Origin: Brachionus plicatilis | Taxonomy: Eukaryota > Rotifera > Eurotatoria > Ploima > Brachionidae | Direction: 5' to 3' | Assembly (NCBI GenBank): GCA_010279815.1 | Contig: QEOQ01000353.1 | Coordinates: 210,464 to 274,463, forward strand | Length of the DNA stretch: 64,000 bases | Shown: one piece after another, positions 22,701 through 29,844 of the stretch | Numbering within the stretch: the stretch's first letter is position 1 | Layout of the letters: every line of letters begins with the position of its first letter | Program-made: the position numbers and the translations under genes | The notes under the pieces: generated by a model | The model's input: only the letters and a program-made list of their open reading frames with translations | Database searches by the model: none | Told to the model about the DNA's origin: nothing

Positions 22701-24749
22701 ATATCCATTCATTCAAACCGAAATATTTTTTTTTTTCTACTTTAATCAATTTTAAATTTTAAAACAGTTAATTTTTTTATCTTTAAACGTAAGTTTTCAT
22801 TAAAATCAATTAAATTATTTAAGCCTTTTAAAGTTCAATAAAAAGGGACATTTTAAAATTTAAAATATGAAAATAAATTTAACATGTTAAGTAATTGCTT
22901 TTGAAAAAATTTATTTTTTCTCTATTATTAAAAAAAATATTACAATTTATATTTTGATCTTATGATCTTGATCTCAAACTTCAATTTGCCGATGTTAACA
23001 GATTGTTTTCCAAGGTTAGGATATAAATACCGTAAATATTTGTTCTTAAAAACACGGTGCTAAAACTAAAAAATCCAGCTCTGTCGGACATGCTTCGTTT
23101 ACCATTTAATCCATGTTAAAAAAAATTTTCAAGAGTAATCCTTGCATTAAGTTTTTTGCTACATTAAAACTAAAAAAAATTAAAATTTAAAAAGGGATTT
23201 TTATTCAAATTTTAAATTTGATGCGACATTAAAACCGATAATTTAAATTAATAAAGATAAAGGGGACCCAAAGGTACAAAAATAAAAAAATAATCTATAT
23301 CAATAAAATCTATTTTTAGTGTTGCTCTGAAAAAAAAATTGGAATGGATTTTAAATTTTGATTTTTTATTATTTTAATGCTGGAAAAAAATTAAATTTTA
23401 AACCTAAAACATAGATTGAACAATTTTGCATTTTTTTTAATTTTAAATCTTTAATTTATTTTTTGAATTTATGAAATCAACAATCAAATTAAATTTTATT
23501 TTTACTTTATTTTTGTATTTTTTGCGCAAGAAAAATTTTTTATTTAAGTTAAAAAAAGTTTTAATTGAGAATATTAACTTTAATTTTAAAAATTTTTAAA
23601 TAAATTTTTAAGAAAATTTTTGTCAAAATTGTTCAATTACTAGTGAATTTTATTTAATTTACAATTTAACAATATTTTGCAAGGCTCTTCTATTCAAATT
23701 TTATAATAAGTTCTCAATTTAGATTTTGGAACAGAAATATTTTATATTATTGTTTTGACATCTCTTTATTAAATATAAAAATTTCAAATAAGTGTTTGTA
23801 GATTTTAATTCATTTTTGAAAACAACAAAAATAAGATAATTTCTCAACTTTTGAAATATAAAATTTTTATTGAGCTTAAATTTGAATTTTATACTTTAGA
23901 TATTGATGAATGTCAAAGAATGGAAAATGATTTGAATATTAGAGACGCCTGTAGAACAAGTCCAATATTTATGGCTTCTTGCATAAACAAGTGTGGCAAA
24001 TTTAGTTGTGAATGCCGGGACACGGAAACAACACTTGTTGATCCATACGACAAAACAAAATGCTATTCAAGTAAAAAATTAATTTTAAATTATTTAAATT
24101 ATTTAAATTATCAAATTATTTTTAATTTAGGAAAACAAATTAGAGATTTGATATTTGACTTGTATATTGACAGAAAAAGTGTTAATATATTTCTAAAACA
24201 AATGAACATTACAATTGAGTCATGTAATCGCGGGGAAGAAAAAATGAATAAAACTTTTCCCATTAGTTTCAATTCATTTCATCAATTGTTGACAAATATT
24301 AAGGACCAAAAGTGGTTTCCTATTTACACTGACAATTCAAGATGGTCAGAAATCGAATTTGTATGCCAAATCAACTTGACAATAAGCTACGCTGTAAATA
24401 ACTTTGAAAATTTAAACGATTTTAAACACGTAATATTAAAATTTGGTATAAGAAAAAAAAAAAATTAAAATATATTTTCCAAAGGTTCTGATCGAAGATC
24501 CGATCAGAAAGCGATGCTCTGTTTACAGTCAAAAGGAATTTTCCTACCAAAAAACTCTGAAGATCAAAATCGTGTTTTCTTTGGGTAATTGATTAGAAAA
24601 ATTTTAAAAAAATTTTAAATTTTGATTTCAAAGCACTTGTTTTGGACTTGGCTTCTGCATTTCAATCATGCACAAACATGCTTGACACAATGGATGAACC
24701 ATTTGACCAAAAACTCGGCAAAGTAGTATTCAGAAAAAGAAATCTCTAA
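4707..24749 (+). CDS. Secreted MACPF-EGF mosaic protein gene (about 22 exons)
   Basis: Whole-gene entry. The exons I can chain in frame are: 4707-4925, 4976-5064, 5120 (or 5102)-5393, 5445-about 5535, about 5593-5752, 5815-5985, 7293-7405, 7459-7726, 11015-12894, 15975-16097, 16149-16394, 16445-16627, 16680-16805, 17965-18090, 18193-18693, 20857-21624, 21677-21946, 22016-22171, 23900-24070, 24131-24445, 24485-about 24584 and about 24634-24749. The product is about 2,150 residues. It has a signal peptide, a MACPF domain (signature YGTH followed by FGG), a farnesoic-acid-methyltransferase-like segment, a furin-like Cys-rich stretch, about 21 EGF modules (most with the Asp-Ile-Asp/Asn-Glu-Cys calcium-binding start) and a C-terminal region of unknown type. 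No transmembrane segment is visible, so it is probably secreted. MACPF proteins of animals act in pore-forming immunity or in development, and the sequence does not decide between these. Every EGF exon is phase 1-1, the pattern of exon shuffling. Two splice junctions (near 5540-5605 and 24571-24634) are uncertain. Confidence 0.8.
5986..7292. other. Intron 6 of the MACPF gene with AAGTC-rich repeat
   Basis: Large intron without coding sequence. Around 6650-7010 it is full of GACTTTGACTT/AAGTCAAAGTC and AAGTCCAAGTCC phrases in both orientations. These belong to the dispersed family seen also at 13652-13848, 32985-33035, 42030-42070 and 56640-56710. A less AT-rich patch at 6780-6890 contains CCTGGAACG..AAAAAATTCATGT, which recurs at about 32480-32510. 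Confidence 0.5.
8661..10105. mobile_element. Degraded inverted-repeat DNA transposon
   Basis: The outer ends carry related inverted motifs: AAAGAGCTATAGCTCAGTACC near 8668, and GCCGAGCTAAAGATTCTTC near 10083 on the opposite sense. A second nested inverted pair is TTTTTTGGTAGCGGCTAGTT at about 8808 against AATTAGCTGCTACCAAAAAA at about 9549 and again at about 9650. Between them are many AGATAAAT-type short repeats and one coding remnant with an AT-hook (9206-9430). This resembles the subterminal-repeat-rich ends of pogo/Tigger elements. The borders are approximate and no target duplication was identified. Confidence 0.45.
9206..9430 (+). pseudogene. C-terminal remnant of an AT-hook protein, probably transposase
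   Basis: Frame beginning Ser-Asn-Asn-Ile-Glu-Glu-Ala is open for 74 codons to a TAG at 9428-9430. It contains the AT-hook KRGRGRP and a Lys-rich end. It is preceded in frame by a stop and has no start codon, so it is a fragment. The intact transposase at 38407-40419 also ends with a Ser/Asn/Thr-rich region plus an AT-hook (RRGRPKGSKNK), which makes a Tigger-like transposase C-terminus the best guess. It lies in the sense orientation in an intron of the MACPF gene. Similarity to the 38407 protein is in layout, not clear residue identity. Confidence 0.4.
11015..12894 (+). CDS. Exon 9: MACPF C-terminus, FAMeT-like segment, furin-like repeat, first EGF
   Basis: Unusually long exon (1,880 nt) in a gene of small exons. 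The first ~55 codons finish the MACPF domain ([24 protein letters not shown] is the usual end of that fold). A linker of about 300 residues with a dibasic [13 protein letters not shown] stretch follows. Codons from about 12143 to 12530 ([16 protein letters not shown] ... [16 protein letters not shown]) resemble the farnesoic-acid-O-methyltransferase-like domain in spacing of aromatic and small residues; this is a pattern judgement, not a search result. Bases 12600-12760 encode a furin/GF-receptor-type Cys-rich repeat ([25 protein letters not shown]). The last 40 codons are a calcium-binding EGF starting DANEC. An apparent start at 11082 is internal; the exon is entered through the acceptor at 11014. 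Confidence 0.75.
13036..13350. mobile_element. Palindromic MITE, family P1, copy 1
   Basis: 315 bp beginning GGCATTATGAATTTTGGAAC and ending with its complement (..CCAAAATTCATAATGCC). The arms stay complementary for about 120 bp, including TTGTTCTGCAAAATGTATCA against TGATACATTTTGCAGAACAA. A second copy lies at 63399-63740. The flanks GTAATGAT and GCAATGAA share 6 of 8 bases, so an 8-bp target duplication is possible. No coding capacity. Confidence 0.75.
13652..13848. repeat. Short inverted-repeat element with AAGTC-rich ends
   Basis: The left end CAGAGTTGTTTAAAAGTC (13652) is matched by GACTTTTAAACAACTCTG (ending 13848) in inverse orientation. The right arm continues GGACTTGACTTGAGACTTGT, a phrase repeated at about 56670-56710, and partly at 32985-33035 and 42030-42065, so this is one member of a dispersed family. 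Confidence 0.6.
14033..14650 (-). pseudogene. LINE reverse-transcriptase C-terminal fragment (5'-truncated)
   Basis: On the minus strand about 200 codons are open and end at 14033. The residues include [20 protein letters not shown], the thumb/C-terminal signature of jockey/CR1-type LINE reverse transcriptases, followed by a Tyr/Leu-rich region and ..[12 protein letters not shown].. as found near their C-termini. The palm motifs and endonuclease are missing. It sits antisense in an intron of the MACPF gene and has no in-frame stops, so insertion may be fairly recent, but it cannot move by itself. Confidence 0.75.
15245..15491. repeat. Inverted-repeat element (about 250 bp)
   Basis: GAGGATTAAAATAAGCTAAA at about 15248 pairs with TTTAGCTTATTTTAATCCTC ending about 15489. 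The interior is AT-rich and non-coding. Probably a small MITE; no target duplication was resolved. Confidence 0.5.
15505..15610. repeat. 31-bp perfect inverted repeat (hairpin)
   Basis: Bases 15505-15535 (CCAAAAATCGAAAATTTAAG..) are complementary to 15580-15610 over about 31 bp, separated by 44 bp. It lies next to the 15245-15491 element and may be part of the same composite. Confidence 0.6.
15975..16805 (+). CDS. Exons 10-13: EGF modules 2-6
   Basis: Four exons (15975-16097, 16149-16394, 16445-16627, 16680-16805), all starting after an AG with the two bases that complete the Asp of D-[IL]-N/D-E-C. All end in phase 1 before GTAAAN or GTTAGT donors. Exon 11 encodes two modules, the others one each. 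Consensus features are six cysteines per module, the calcium-binding DINEC/DIDEC start and the GSF/GSY..C.C core with the Asn hydroxylation-type context. Introns of 49-52 bp separate them. Module 4 (exon 12) has an extended loop ([16 protein letters not shown]). Confidence 0.85.
16806..17964. other. 1.16-kb intron 13 with a possible alternative exon
   Basis: AT-rich. The only coding-like stretch is 17637-17785, listed separately. No mobile element with clear ends was recognised. Confidence 0.5.
17637..17785 (+). other. Candidate alternative terminal exon
   Basis: After a good acceptor (TTTAAG at 17631-17636) a phase-1 reading frame is open for 48 further codons. It has a CPEC-type cysteine pair ([13 protein letters not shown]) and ends with a TAG at 17783-17785. 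Phase 1 is exactly what the preceding EGF exon (ending 16805) supplies, so it could splice in and give a short isoform with about 6 EGF modules. It has no convincing donor, so it would have to be terminal. It could equally be chance, or a decayed exon. Confidence 0.3.
17965..18693 (+). CDS. Exons 14-15: EGF modules 7-11
   Basis: Exon 14 (17965-18090) encodes one DVDEC module. Exon 15 (18193-18693) opens with [11 protein letters not shown], a module with a shortened start, then three standard calcium-binding modules beginning DIDEC, DLDEC and DINEC, ending CEG before the GTAAAA donor. Phases are 1-1 throughout. The DLDEC module has extra cysteines (CSSSCLNTC), so its disulphide pattern may differ. 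Confidence 0.85.
18694..20856. other. 2.2-kb intron 15
   Basis: No exon recognised. The second half is occupied by copy A of the hAT-like MITE family (about 19799-20605), listed separately. The first half is simple AT-rich sequence. Confidence 0.55.
19799..20605. mobile_element. hAT-like MITE, family H, copy A (with insertion)
   Basis: Starts AATTGAAGTTTCAGATCAAA and ends TTGATCTTGATCTGAAACTT..GCC, the same termini and interior (AAATACTAAACATTACTAG.CATG) as copies at 22417, 30524 and 62899. About 285 bp at roughly 20270-20555, beginning near TATAGGGCTTTGTTGTGCAC, are absent from the other copies and look like a secondary insertion. The first bases (GGC) of the left terminus are mutated. Confidence 0.7.
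20857..22171 (+). CDS. Exons 16-18: EGF modules 12-20
   Basis: Exon 16 (20857-21624) encodes six consecutive calcium-binding EGF modules without introns between them (DINEC, DIDEC, DVDEC, DMDEC, DIDEC, DVNEC starts). Exon 17 (21677-21946) has two and exon 18 (22016-22171) one longer module. All borders are phase 1. The mix of one-module exons and a six-module exon suggests intron loss or tandem duplication inside exon 16. The modules are diverged from each other at the base level, so the duplications are old. Confidence 0.85.
22172..23899. other. 1.7-kb intron 18
   Basis: Contains MITE copy B (22417-22990). The rest is AT-rich without recognisable exons. Confidence 0.55.
22417..22990. mobile_element. 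hAT-like MITE, family H, copy B, with 8-bp target duplication
   Basis: 574 bp from GGCAAATTGAAGTTTCAGAT to its inverse ..AACTTCAATTTGCC. The 8 bases before it (GATGTTAA, 22409-22416) are repeated exactly after it (22991-22998), the mark of hAT-type insertion. No coding capacity. The copy lies in an intron of the MACPF gene. Confidence 0.85.
23900..24749 (+). CDS. Exons 19-22: last EGF and C-terminal region
   Basis: Exon 19 (23900-24070) carries a diverged last EGF ([14 protein letters not shown]). Exon 20 (24131-24445) and exon 21 (from 24485) encode about 135 residues of no recognised family. The final junction is uncertain. The best donor (GTAATT at 24585) joined to the acceptor at 24633 gives an early stop at 24683-24685. 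A weaker donor (GTGTTT at 24572) keeps the coding-like frame [18 protein letters not shown] to the TAA at 24747-24749. No membrane anchor is present in either version. Confidence 0.65.
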
Positions 24750-25458
24750 TAATTATCTGTTAAAAATTGTAAATAAAAAAATTTTCTAGAATTTTTGATT
24801 TAGAGTATTTATTTTAATAAAATTAAAAAAAAAATTTCATTTATTTTTTTATTTAAATAATACTATTTAAATTTAATCTAAACGAAAAAAAACGAGTAAA
24901 ATAATTAATATTTTAAGGTGGATGATATTGATTTAGCTGTTTTAGACAAGCTAATTTAATTTTTTAAAATAGCTTGTTCAGACAAATAATTAAGATTCAA
25001 CTGGTTTATCAATACAATAGTTTAAAACGGCAAATTAATCATTAAATCTGTGATTAGACTGACAAAACATTAAAATTGAAATTTAATCTGAGTGCGATAA
25101 CCAAACTTAGTGCGACCGCACTGTATGAATTAAACTAGACTTAAACTTTTTGAATTAACTGGCTAATTTAATACGAAACGAGGCAAATTTTTATAGTCTA
25201 GTTGTCCTTTAAATCGAGTTTTATTTTTCTTTTATTTTCCTTTTTATATTTACTCTCGAATGATAATTTAAAATTTTTTAAAAAAATCAAAACTATACCT
25301 GTACAGATAAAATTAGTCTCTCTCTCTATCAGTTTTAAATCCATAACCCAATTAGAGCTATAAAACTTTTTCATTGTGATAAGTCTTGTAATATGATAAT
25401 TTTTTTTAAAATAAAGTTTATTTTTAAAAAATATATTTTTTTTTTGTTTAATTTAGAT
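24750..25458. other. Intergenic between the MACPF gene and the coiled-coil gene
   Basis: No gene seen. Small hairpins occur, such as AGTGCGACCGCACT near 25110-25123 and AAGCTAATTTAA..TAGCTT near 24948-24975. The acceptor-like TTTAATTTAG at 25447-25456 lies only 2 bases before the next ATG. Confidence 0.5.
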
Positions 25459-27439
25459 ATGTCCAATTTAGGCATAAAGAACAGCTTGGTCAACGAAATG
25501 GCCAGGAAGTTCGAGACAATTGCACGCAGCAATTCATCCGATTCTAGCAATTCGAACACTGGTTTAAGTGGGTCAAAAAATTTTAATATTTTTTATAGTT
25601 TAGTTTAATTTTGTTTTGATCAGGCTATGCTAACAAAGGAAAGCGGCACTCGAACGATAATTTAGAAGAACTCGGTCATCACATCAAGCCCAACAGTGGT
25701 CAGATAGCATTTCAACAGGTCAAAAAGATAAATAATTTCACAGTTACAAAGCACCAAGATGACAGAAAAGTAATTTTCTCTTTTGTTCAAGATTAATCAA
25801 GGATATTTTTGAGATAAATTTTTTCTTTCACATGACTAAATTTTTTTTTTCACAAAATATATTTTTCAATAATTTTATTTTTAAAAATTACATGTTAAAA
25901 ATTCGAATTCTATTTTAATAAGGCTAGAACAAAAATTTCATTAATTGCCCCATCTTATAAAAAATATTTAAAAAATGCTGATTACATATTGTTACATGGC
26001 CTAAAAAAATTAATTACCTAAATTGCTAAAAAGTGAAATTTTTATTTTATTTTTAATCTAAAAAATGTGTATTTTCGCTGCGCATTTTTTGCCAGTATCT
26101 TTAATTAACTCTTTTACCTCTCGTGGTAAAGTTCTGTGTGTGGTCCATTTTGGATAAATTTCAGCATCGACAAAAAATTGTTTTCAGATTGCTTTTCAAC
26201 TTCATTTTCACTGTAATCGCATCATAAAAATAATTCTCGTTCATCATCGGATTCAATATTTTGAATTTCAGTAATTTTTTGTTCAAATTCAAGAAAAAAT
26301 AAATATCTATAAATTTTTAAATTATATATTTTTTTTCATGTGTAGTTAGGAGCAATTTTTATCTGGAGCAGAGCAATTGAATTAAATTGTATAAAATCAG
26401 ATTAAATATGATAATTAAAGAAATTTTAGAAAATTAAAAATAAATTTTTTTAAATTTAATGATAATTTAAAAATTTAAAAATATATTGAAAATCGATTAT
26501 TGATTTGTGAGGCTAATTTTTCAATATAAAAAAATTCAATGTTGAATTTTTATTAAATTTTTTTTATCAAAGTATACAACAATAATGTTAATTATCTTAA
26601 AAAATATTTTTTAAGTCTGAGAAAACTAATTTTTATTTTTTTTTAAATCCTTTTAAATTTAATCAAAATTGTTAAAAAAATTTTTTAATCAATATCAATT
26701 TTAAAAAAGCTATTGATGTTTCATTTGAAAAAAATTGCTCCCAACTTCACTGATGCGAAATTTAGATAAAAAAGAATAAATCGCCATATTTTTGATTCAT
26801 AATTAGTTTAAATAAAAAAAAAATTTATTTAAAAAAATATCTCAAAGAATTATTTTGAAAGCTAAAAACAAAGCTATTTTTCTAATTGACCTAAATTAAT
26901 AAATGTAGATTCAAATTTTTTAAAATTTATTCCAAAAAACTAATTTAGATAGAGTTGTTTGAAAATTTGAATTCAGTCTTTATTTTCGTTGTTGATTTAT
27001 ATGAATGGAATTTTTTAGAAATTTAAATTTTACTTTCAGCTAAATTTTTTTTAAGAATTTTGATTTTGACTCAGACGAGATTAACTTTACCATAAAATCA
27101 ACCGATTCCAAAAAACAGAGCACAGTAAAGCGAAAATCTGGTGCTGAATTTTTAAAAAAAAATGATGACACTGATTCATGCAGTGACAATGCCCAATTGA
27201 GCAGTCAAGTCAAACAACTTCGAGATCAACTAGAACAAATAAATGATGAATTGTTAGATTTAAAAAAAAAATATCAAGAATTTCAACTAGAAACTGAGAC
27301 AAATGAGAAAATTCGAAATCAACAAGTGGAAAAATTGAAGAAAAAAATTGACTATCTTCTTAAATTAAGTTTTTCCAACACATTTTCAAAGTCTGTAGAC
27401 GAAGATCATGATCAAAGCGAACAAATAATTAAATTTTAA
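25459..27439 (+). CDS. Small protein with C-terminal coiled coil, function unknown
   Basis: Three exons, 25459-25567, 25624-25769 and 27056-27439, join in frame to 212 codons plus stop. The N-terminus (MSNLGIKNSLVNEMARKF) is followed by a Ser/Asn-rich stretch. The middle has many charged residues (FDFDSDEINF). About residues 125-175 (QVKQLRDQLEQINDELLDLK..) show a heptad pattern typical of a coiled coil. I do not recognise the family; cytoskeletal or GTPase-linked scaffold proteins can look like this, but nothing here proves it. The ATG at 25459 is preferred over an upstream in-frame start because an acceptor (ATTTAG) sits directly before it and the upstream frame reads as AT-rich junk. The gene converges with the DUF2237 gene, with only 48 bp between stops. 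Confidence 0.65.
25770..27055. other. 1.3-kb intron with an inverted-repeat element
   Basis: Intron 2 of the coiled-coil gene. GTAGTTAGGAGCAATTTTT (about 26342) and AAAAATTGCTCCCAACTTCAC (ending about 26749) are inverted, suggesting a roughly 410-bp MITE. The following GAAATTTAGATAAAAAAGAA (about 26758) recurs at about 31134, outside this gene, marking another dispersed repeat. Confidence 0.5.
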
Positions 27440-27487
27440 AACAACTTTTTTTATTGTTTAATAATAAAAAAATTTCTAATAATAACT

Positions 27488-27918
27488 CTATTTTAAATCA
27501 TCCAGTCCCATTCTAAACTTTTCTAAATAATTTAAAACTTTTTTGTTTGTGGCTCTCAAGACTACCGGCGGAGCTACTCCGGCCTTTTGTGCTTCAACCC
27601 ATCTATTAACACAGAGACACCAATTATCCCCAGGCTTTAAACCCGGAAATTGATACATGGGTCTAGGTGTGCTCAAATCGTTGCCTACTGACTTAGTGTA
27701 TTCCAAGAATTTTTCAGTCACTGTAGCACATATCAAATGAGTGCCCAAGTCAATTGCACTGGTTTCACATTTGCCGTTTCTTGTAAAACCAGTCATAGGT
27801 GACTCGCTGCATACGTCAAGTCTCTCTTGACAAAAAAAAAAAGATATAAATCATCAAGCTAACTAAAAGTATTACCATCATAAACATTAAATTGGAATTG
27901 TCTAGACTCTTTGTTCAT
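27488..27918 (-). CDS. DUF2237 family protein
   Basis: Two exons on the minus strand: 27918-27876 (14 codons plus one base) and 27825-27488, total 126 residues. The sequence carries the hallmarks of the DUF2237 family: MTGFTRNGKCETS near the start, DLGTHLICA, GNDLSTPRPMYQFPGLKPGD and WCLCVNRWVEA, then GVAPPVVLRATN. The family is found in bacteria and eukaryotes, is around 110-130 residues, and has no established function; the conserved cysteines could bind a metal or act in redox chemistry (inference). Full length and apparently intact. It lies convergent with the coiled-coil gene and divergent from selenoprotein K, 700 bp away. Confidence 0.9.
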
Positions 27919-28617
27919 ATTTTTGAATTAATATGCTTATTCTAATTTCAGCTTTTATTTTACATTTCACTTAAACTAATCCAACTTTAATTTTAATCAC
28001 TGACTGGGTCTTTATTCTTGCTTGTCCAAGAACCATTATTTGAAGAAGCTGAAACTTTTTAAGCACTAAAGTTAAGGCATTCTCTTTTATTGAGAATGTC
28101 GCTTGGTTTGTGGTTCCAAGCTAGTCTAAATAGTTGTCGAGTTCGCAGCCTTTAAGTGCTCGGATGAGTGGCGCTGTTTATGATGAACGTCCCACGTGCT
28201 TCTTGAGGGAAGGCGCCGTCATAACTATGCCGTTGCCGGTCCCAAGCCCGGATGGGAAAATAGGAGGGTGGCCAGCAATTTTGATCAAAACAAATAGCCC
28301 AAATTCTAGACATTAATCTTAAACTTGAATTTACTAAGTGTCCATTAACTAGATACTGTACACTGATGTCATCACATGAACTCTATAAATACTAGAAAAA
28401 TTACATTATTTATTAAAAAAAAAATCTAAATGAATCGAAGGTATTTTTAAGAGCAATGGTTCAGTCCGCTGTCAATTTCAGATCAGTCTTGAACAAAAGT
28501 TAACATTTATTTGAAAAAAATTAACAATTTCAACACATCATCCTTAAATTATTTAAATATTCATAAATATCTCAAAAAAGGTAAAACTGAATAAAATTTT
28601 TTTATTTTTTGTTCAAA
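27919..28617. other. Intergenic between DUF2237 and SelK genes
   Basis: Shared upstream region of two divergent genes. It includes a patch of distinctly higher GC at about 28070-28290 (listed separately) and a small stem CATTCTC..GAGAATG near 28078-28098. Confidence 0.5.
28125..28320 (+). mobile_element. GC-rich island, possible retroelement remnant
   Basis: In a genome about three quarters A+T, this patch is near half G+C. It contains GCCGGTCCCAAGCCCGGATG followed by GGGAAAATAGGAGGGTGGCC. From memory, very similar CCGGTCCCAAGCCCGGAT..GGGAGGGT phrases occur in RTE-type non-LTR elements and SINEs borrowing from them; I cannot check this here. The accompanying 60-codon frame does not look like a protein. 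It could instead be a structured RNA, since several short stems are possible. Confidence 0.3.
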
Positions 28618-29097
28618 ATGGTCTATATCAATTCGAGAGGTAGTCACTATTTTTTCCAAATTAATCACAAAAATTAACATGTTTTTTTACTTAAAGGAGA
28701 AATAGTCGATTCTAAGTCAACTTATAATAAAATAGCGGCGTTCTTTTTCGGAATTTATGCCGCAATTATACTTTTGTAAGACTTTTATCAAAGATTAGAT
28801 TAATTATTTTAATTTTGTATTTAATAGTTTTAAGACTTTGCTAGAACCTTTTATAAGTCAAGATCAGGGATCTAGATTAGGAGGAAATCGAGACAGCGGG
28901 CTGAACAGGTGAGTTTTTAGAAAAAAAAAAATTTATTTATAAATTTTTTCAAGGGGATCAAATACAAGAAGGAGAATCGGAGGATTTTCAAGCATGGGTG
29001 GTAATAAAATTTTTTTGATTTTAAAATTAAATTTTTCATTATTTAAAATTTAGATTCACCGAGTGCACCACCATGTGTGGGAAGTTCCTGAGGTTAG
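28618..29097 (+). CDS. SELENOK: Selenoprotein K (UGA-encoded selenocysteine)
   Basis: Five exons, 28618-28639, 28697-28775, 28828-28908, 28954-29000 and 29054-29097, join in frame to 90 residues. The N-terminus MVYINSRGEIVDSKS, one membrane helix (about residues 20-38, ending FFKTLLEP) and the Gly/Arg-rich tail with RRRIGG match selenoprotein K, a small ER-membrane protein that partners with p97/VCP and DHHC6 in ER-associated degradation and calcium signalling. The end reads Gly-Ser-Ser-TGA-Gly-TAG, so the UGA at 29089-29091 would be Sec89, the usual place (penultimate region, followed by one or two residues). A SECIS-like element lies about 100 bp downstream and a perfect stem begins 6 nt after the UGA. 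A conventional gene finder would stop one codon too early, at UGA. The alternative donor at 28998 would drop one residue. Confidence 0.9.
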
Positions 29098-29135
29098 ATC
29101 GCCTCTTGGTCGTTTTAAACGATCTAGAGGCGATC
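29097..29135 (+). promoter_or_regulatory. Stem-loop directly after the SelK UGA (possible Sec redefinition element)
   Basis: Bases 29097-29106 (GATCGCCTCT) pair perfectly with 29126-29135 (AGAGGCGATC), and TCGTTT/AAACGA in the loop can extend the stem. The stem starts 6 nt after the UGA, the spacing described for the Sec redefinition element of SELENON mRNA. The high GC of the stem in this AT-rich genome argues for selection. It overlaps the last base of the TAG stop. Confidence 0.6.
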
Positions 29136-29184
29136 GAAACTTTATAAATTTCAAAATTTAAAATTTCGATGAATCAAAAACGCA

Positions 29185-29250
29185 AATTAAGTATGACGTG
29201 TGATCACTAAATTTGGCTCATTCAAATGTGGTTATGCTGATGGAAATTTT
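29185..29250 (+). promoter_or_regulatory. SECIS element of selenoprotein K
   Basis: ATGA at 29193-29196 and TGAT at 29238-29241 form the non-Watson-Crick quartet. GTGTGATCAC (29198-29207) pairs with GTGGTTATGC (29228-29237) as a 10-bp helix with several G-U pairs. The apical loop opens with TAAA, giving the conserved unpaired AA about 11 bases after the quartet. These are the defining features of a eukaryotic SECIS, placed as expected in the 3' UTR about 100 bases after the UGA. Confidence 0.8.
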
Positions 29251-29567
29251 GAAATTTATAAAAAATAATTTTTTTTATTTTATTTTTTAAAATTAAATAA
29301 ATTTTAATCAATTGTTTTTAAATATTTATTTTTTATATATACATTTGACGAGTCTAACAAAGACTTTAAATCATCAGATTTACTTTTGTTTGTGACAAAT
29401 TTTATAAATCCGTTTCATAAATATGTATTGTCTTTGCCAAATTCGAAATTGAATTCTCAAATTTAAATTGAATATTTGGCATAAAAATAGCTTTTCAAAT
29501 TTTTTAACATTTAAAACTATTTTTTCTGAATACCAATATTCAACTTAAATTTGAGGATCTACTTTCC

Positions 29568-29688
29568 TCATCTACCATTCGGACAATCGAAATTTTGTTT
29601 ATGGCTAGCCTGAGTCACTTGTCTATTGGTACTTTTTGGTCTTGATGTTGATCTTGACCTGGTAGATTTTTGATTTTTTCTTTCACTC
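29568..29688 (-). other. Candidate terminal exon, basic Ser/Arg-rich
   Basis: On the minus strand, after an acceptor (TTTTTTAG ending at 29689), one frame encodes about 39 residues: SERKNQKSTRSRSTSRPKST, then a Gln/Asn-rich stretch, ending FDCPNGR and a TGA at 29568-29570. Base composition and the RS-like repeats look coding. No upstream exon could be linked (phase 2 would be needed), so this may be a lone remnant. Confidence 0.25.
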
Positions 29689-29844
29689 CTAAAAAAATAA
29701 AAAATTAAATTAAATTAAAAAATTCCATCTTTTTCAAATTGACAAGCTAAAAAAATTTTCTAAAAAATTTTCCGGATATTTTACTCATTTTAACTTTTAG
29801 AATCAGATTGACCATTGTGTTATTATTTATTTGTATATTTGTAG

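Noticed and set aside
29089..29091. TGA as the normal stop of the SelK gene
   Set aside because: Family alignment places Sec exactly here, GGT-TAG follows, and a SECIS-like structure is present.
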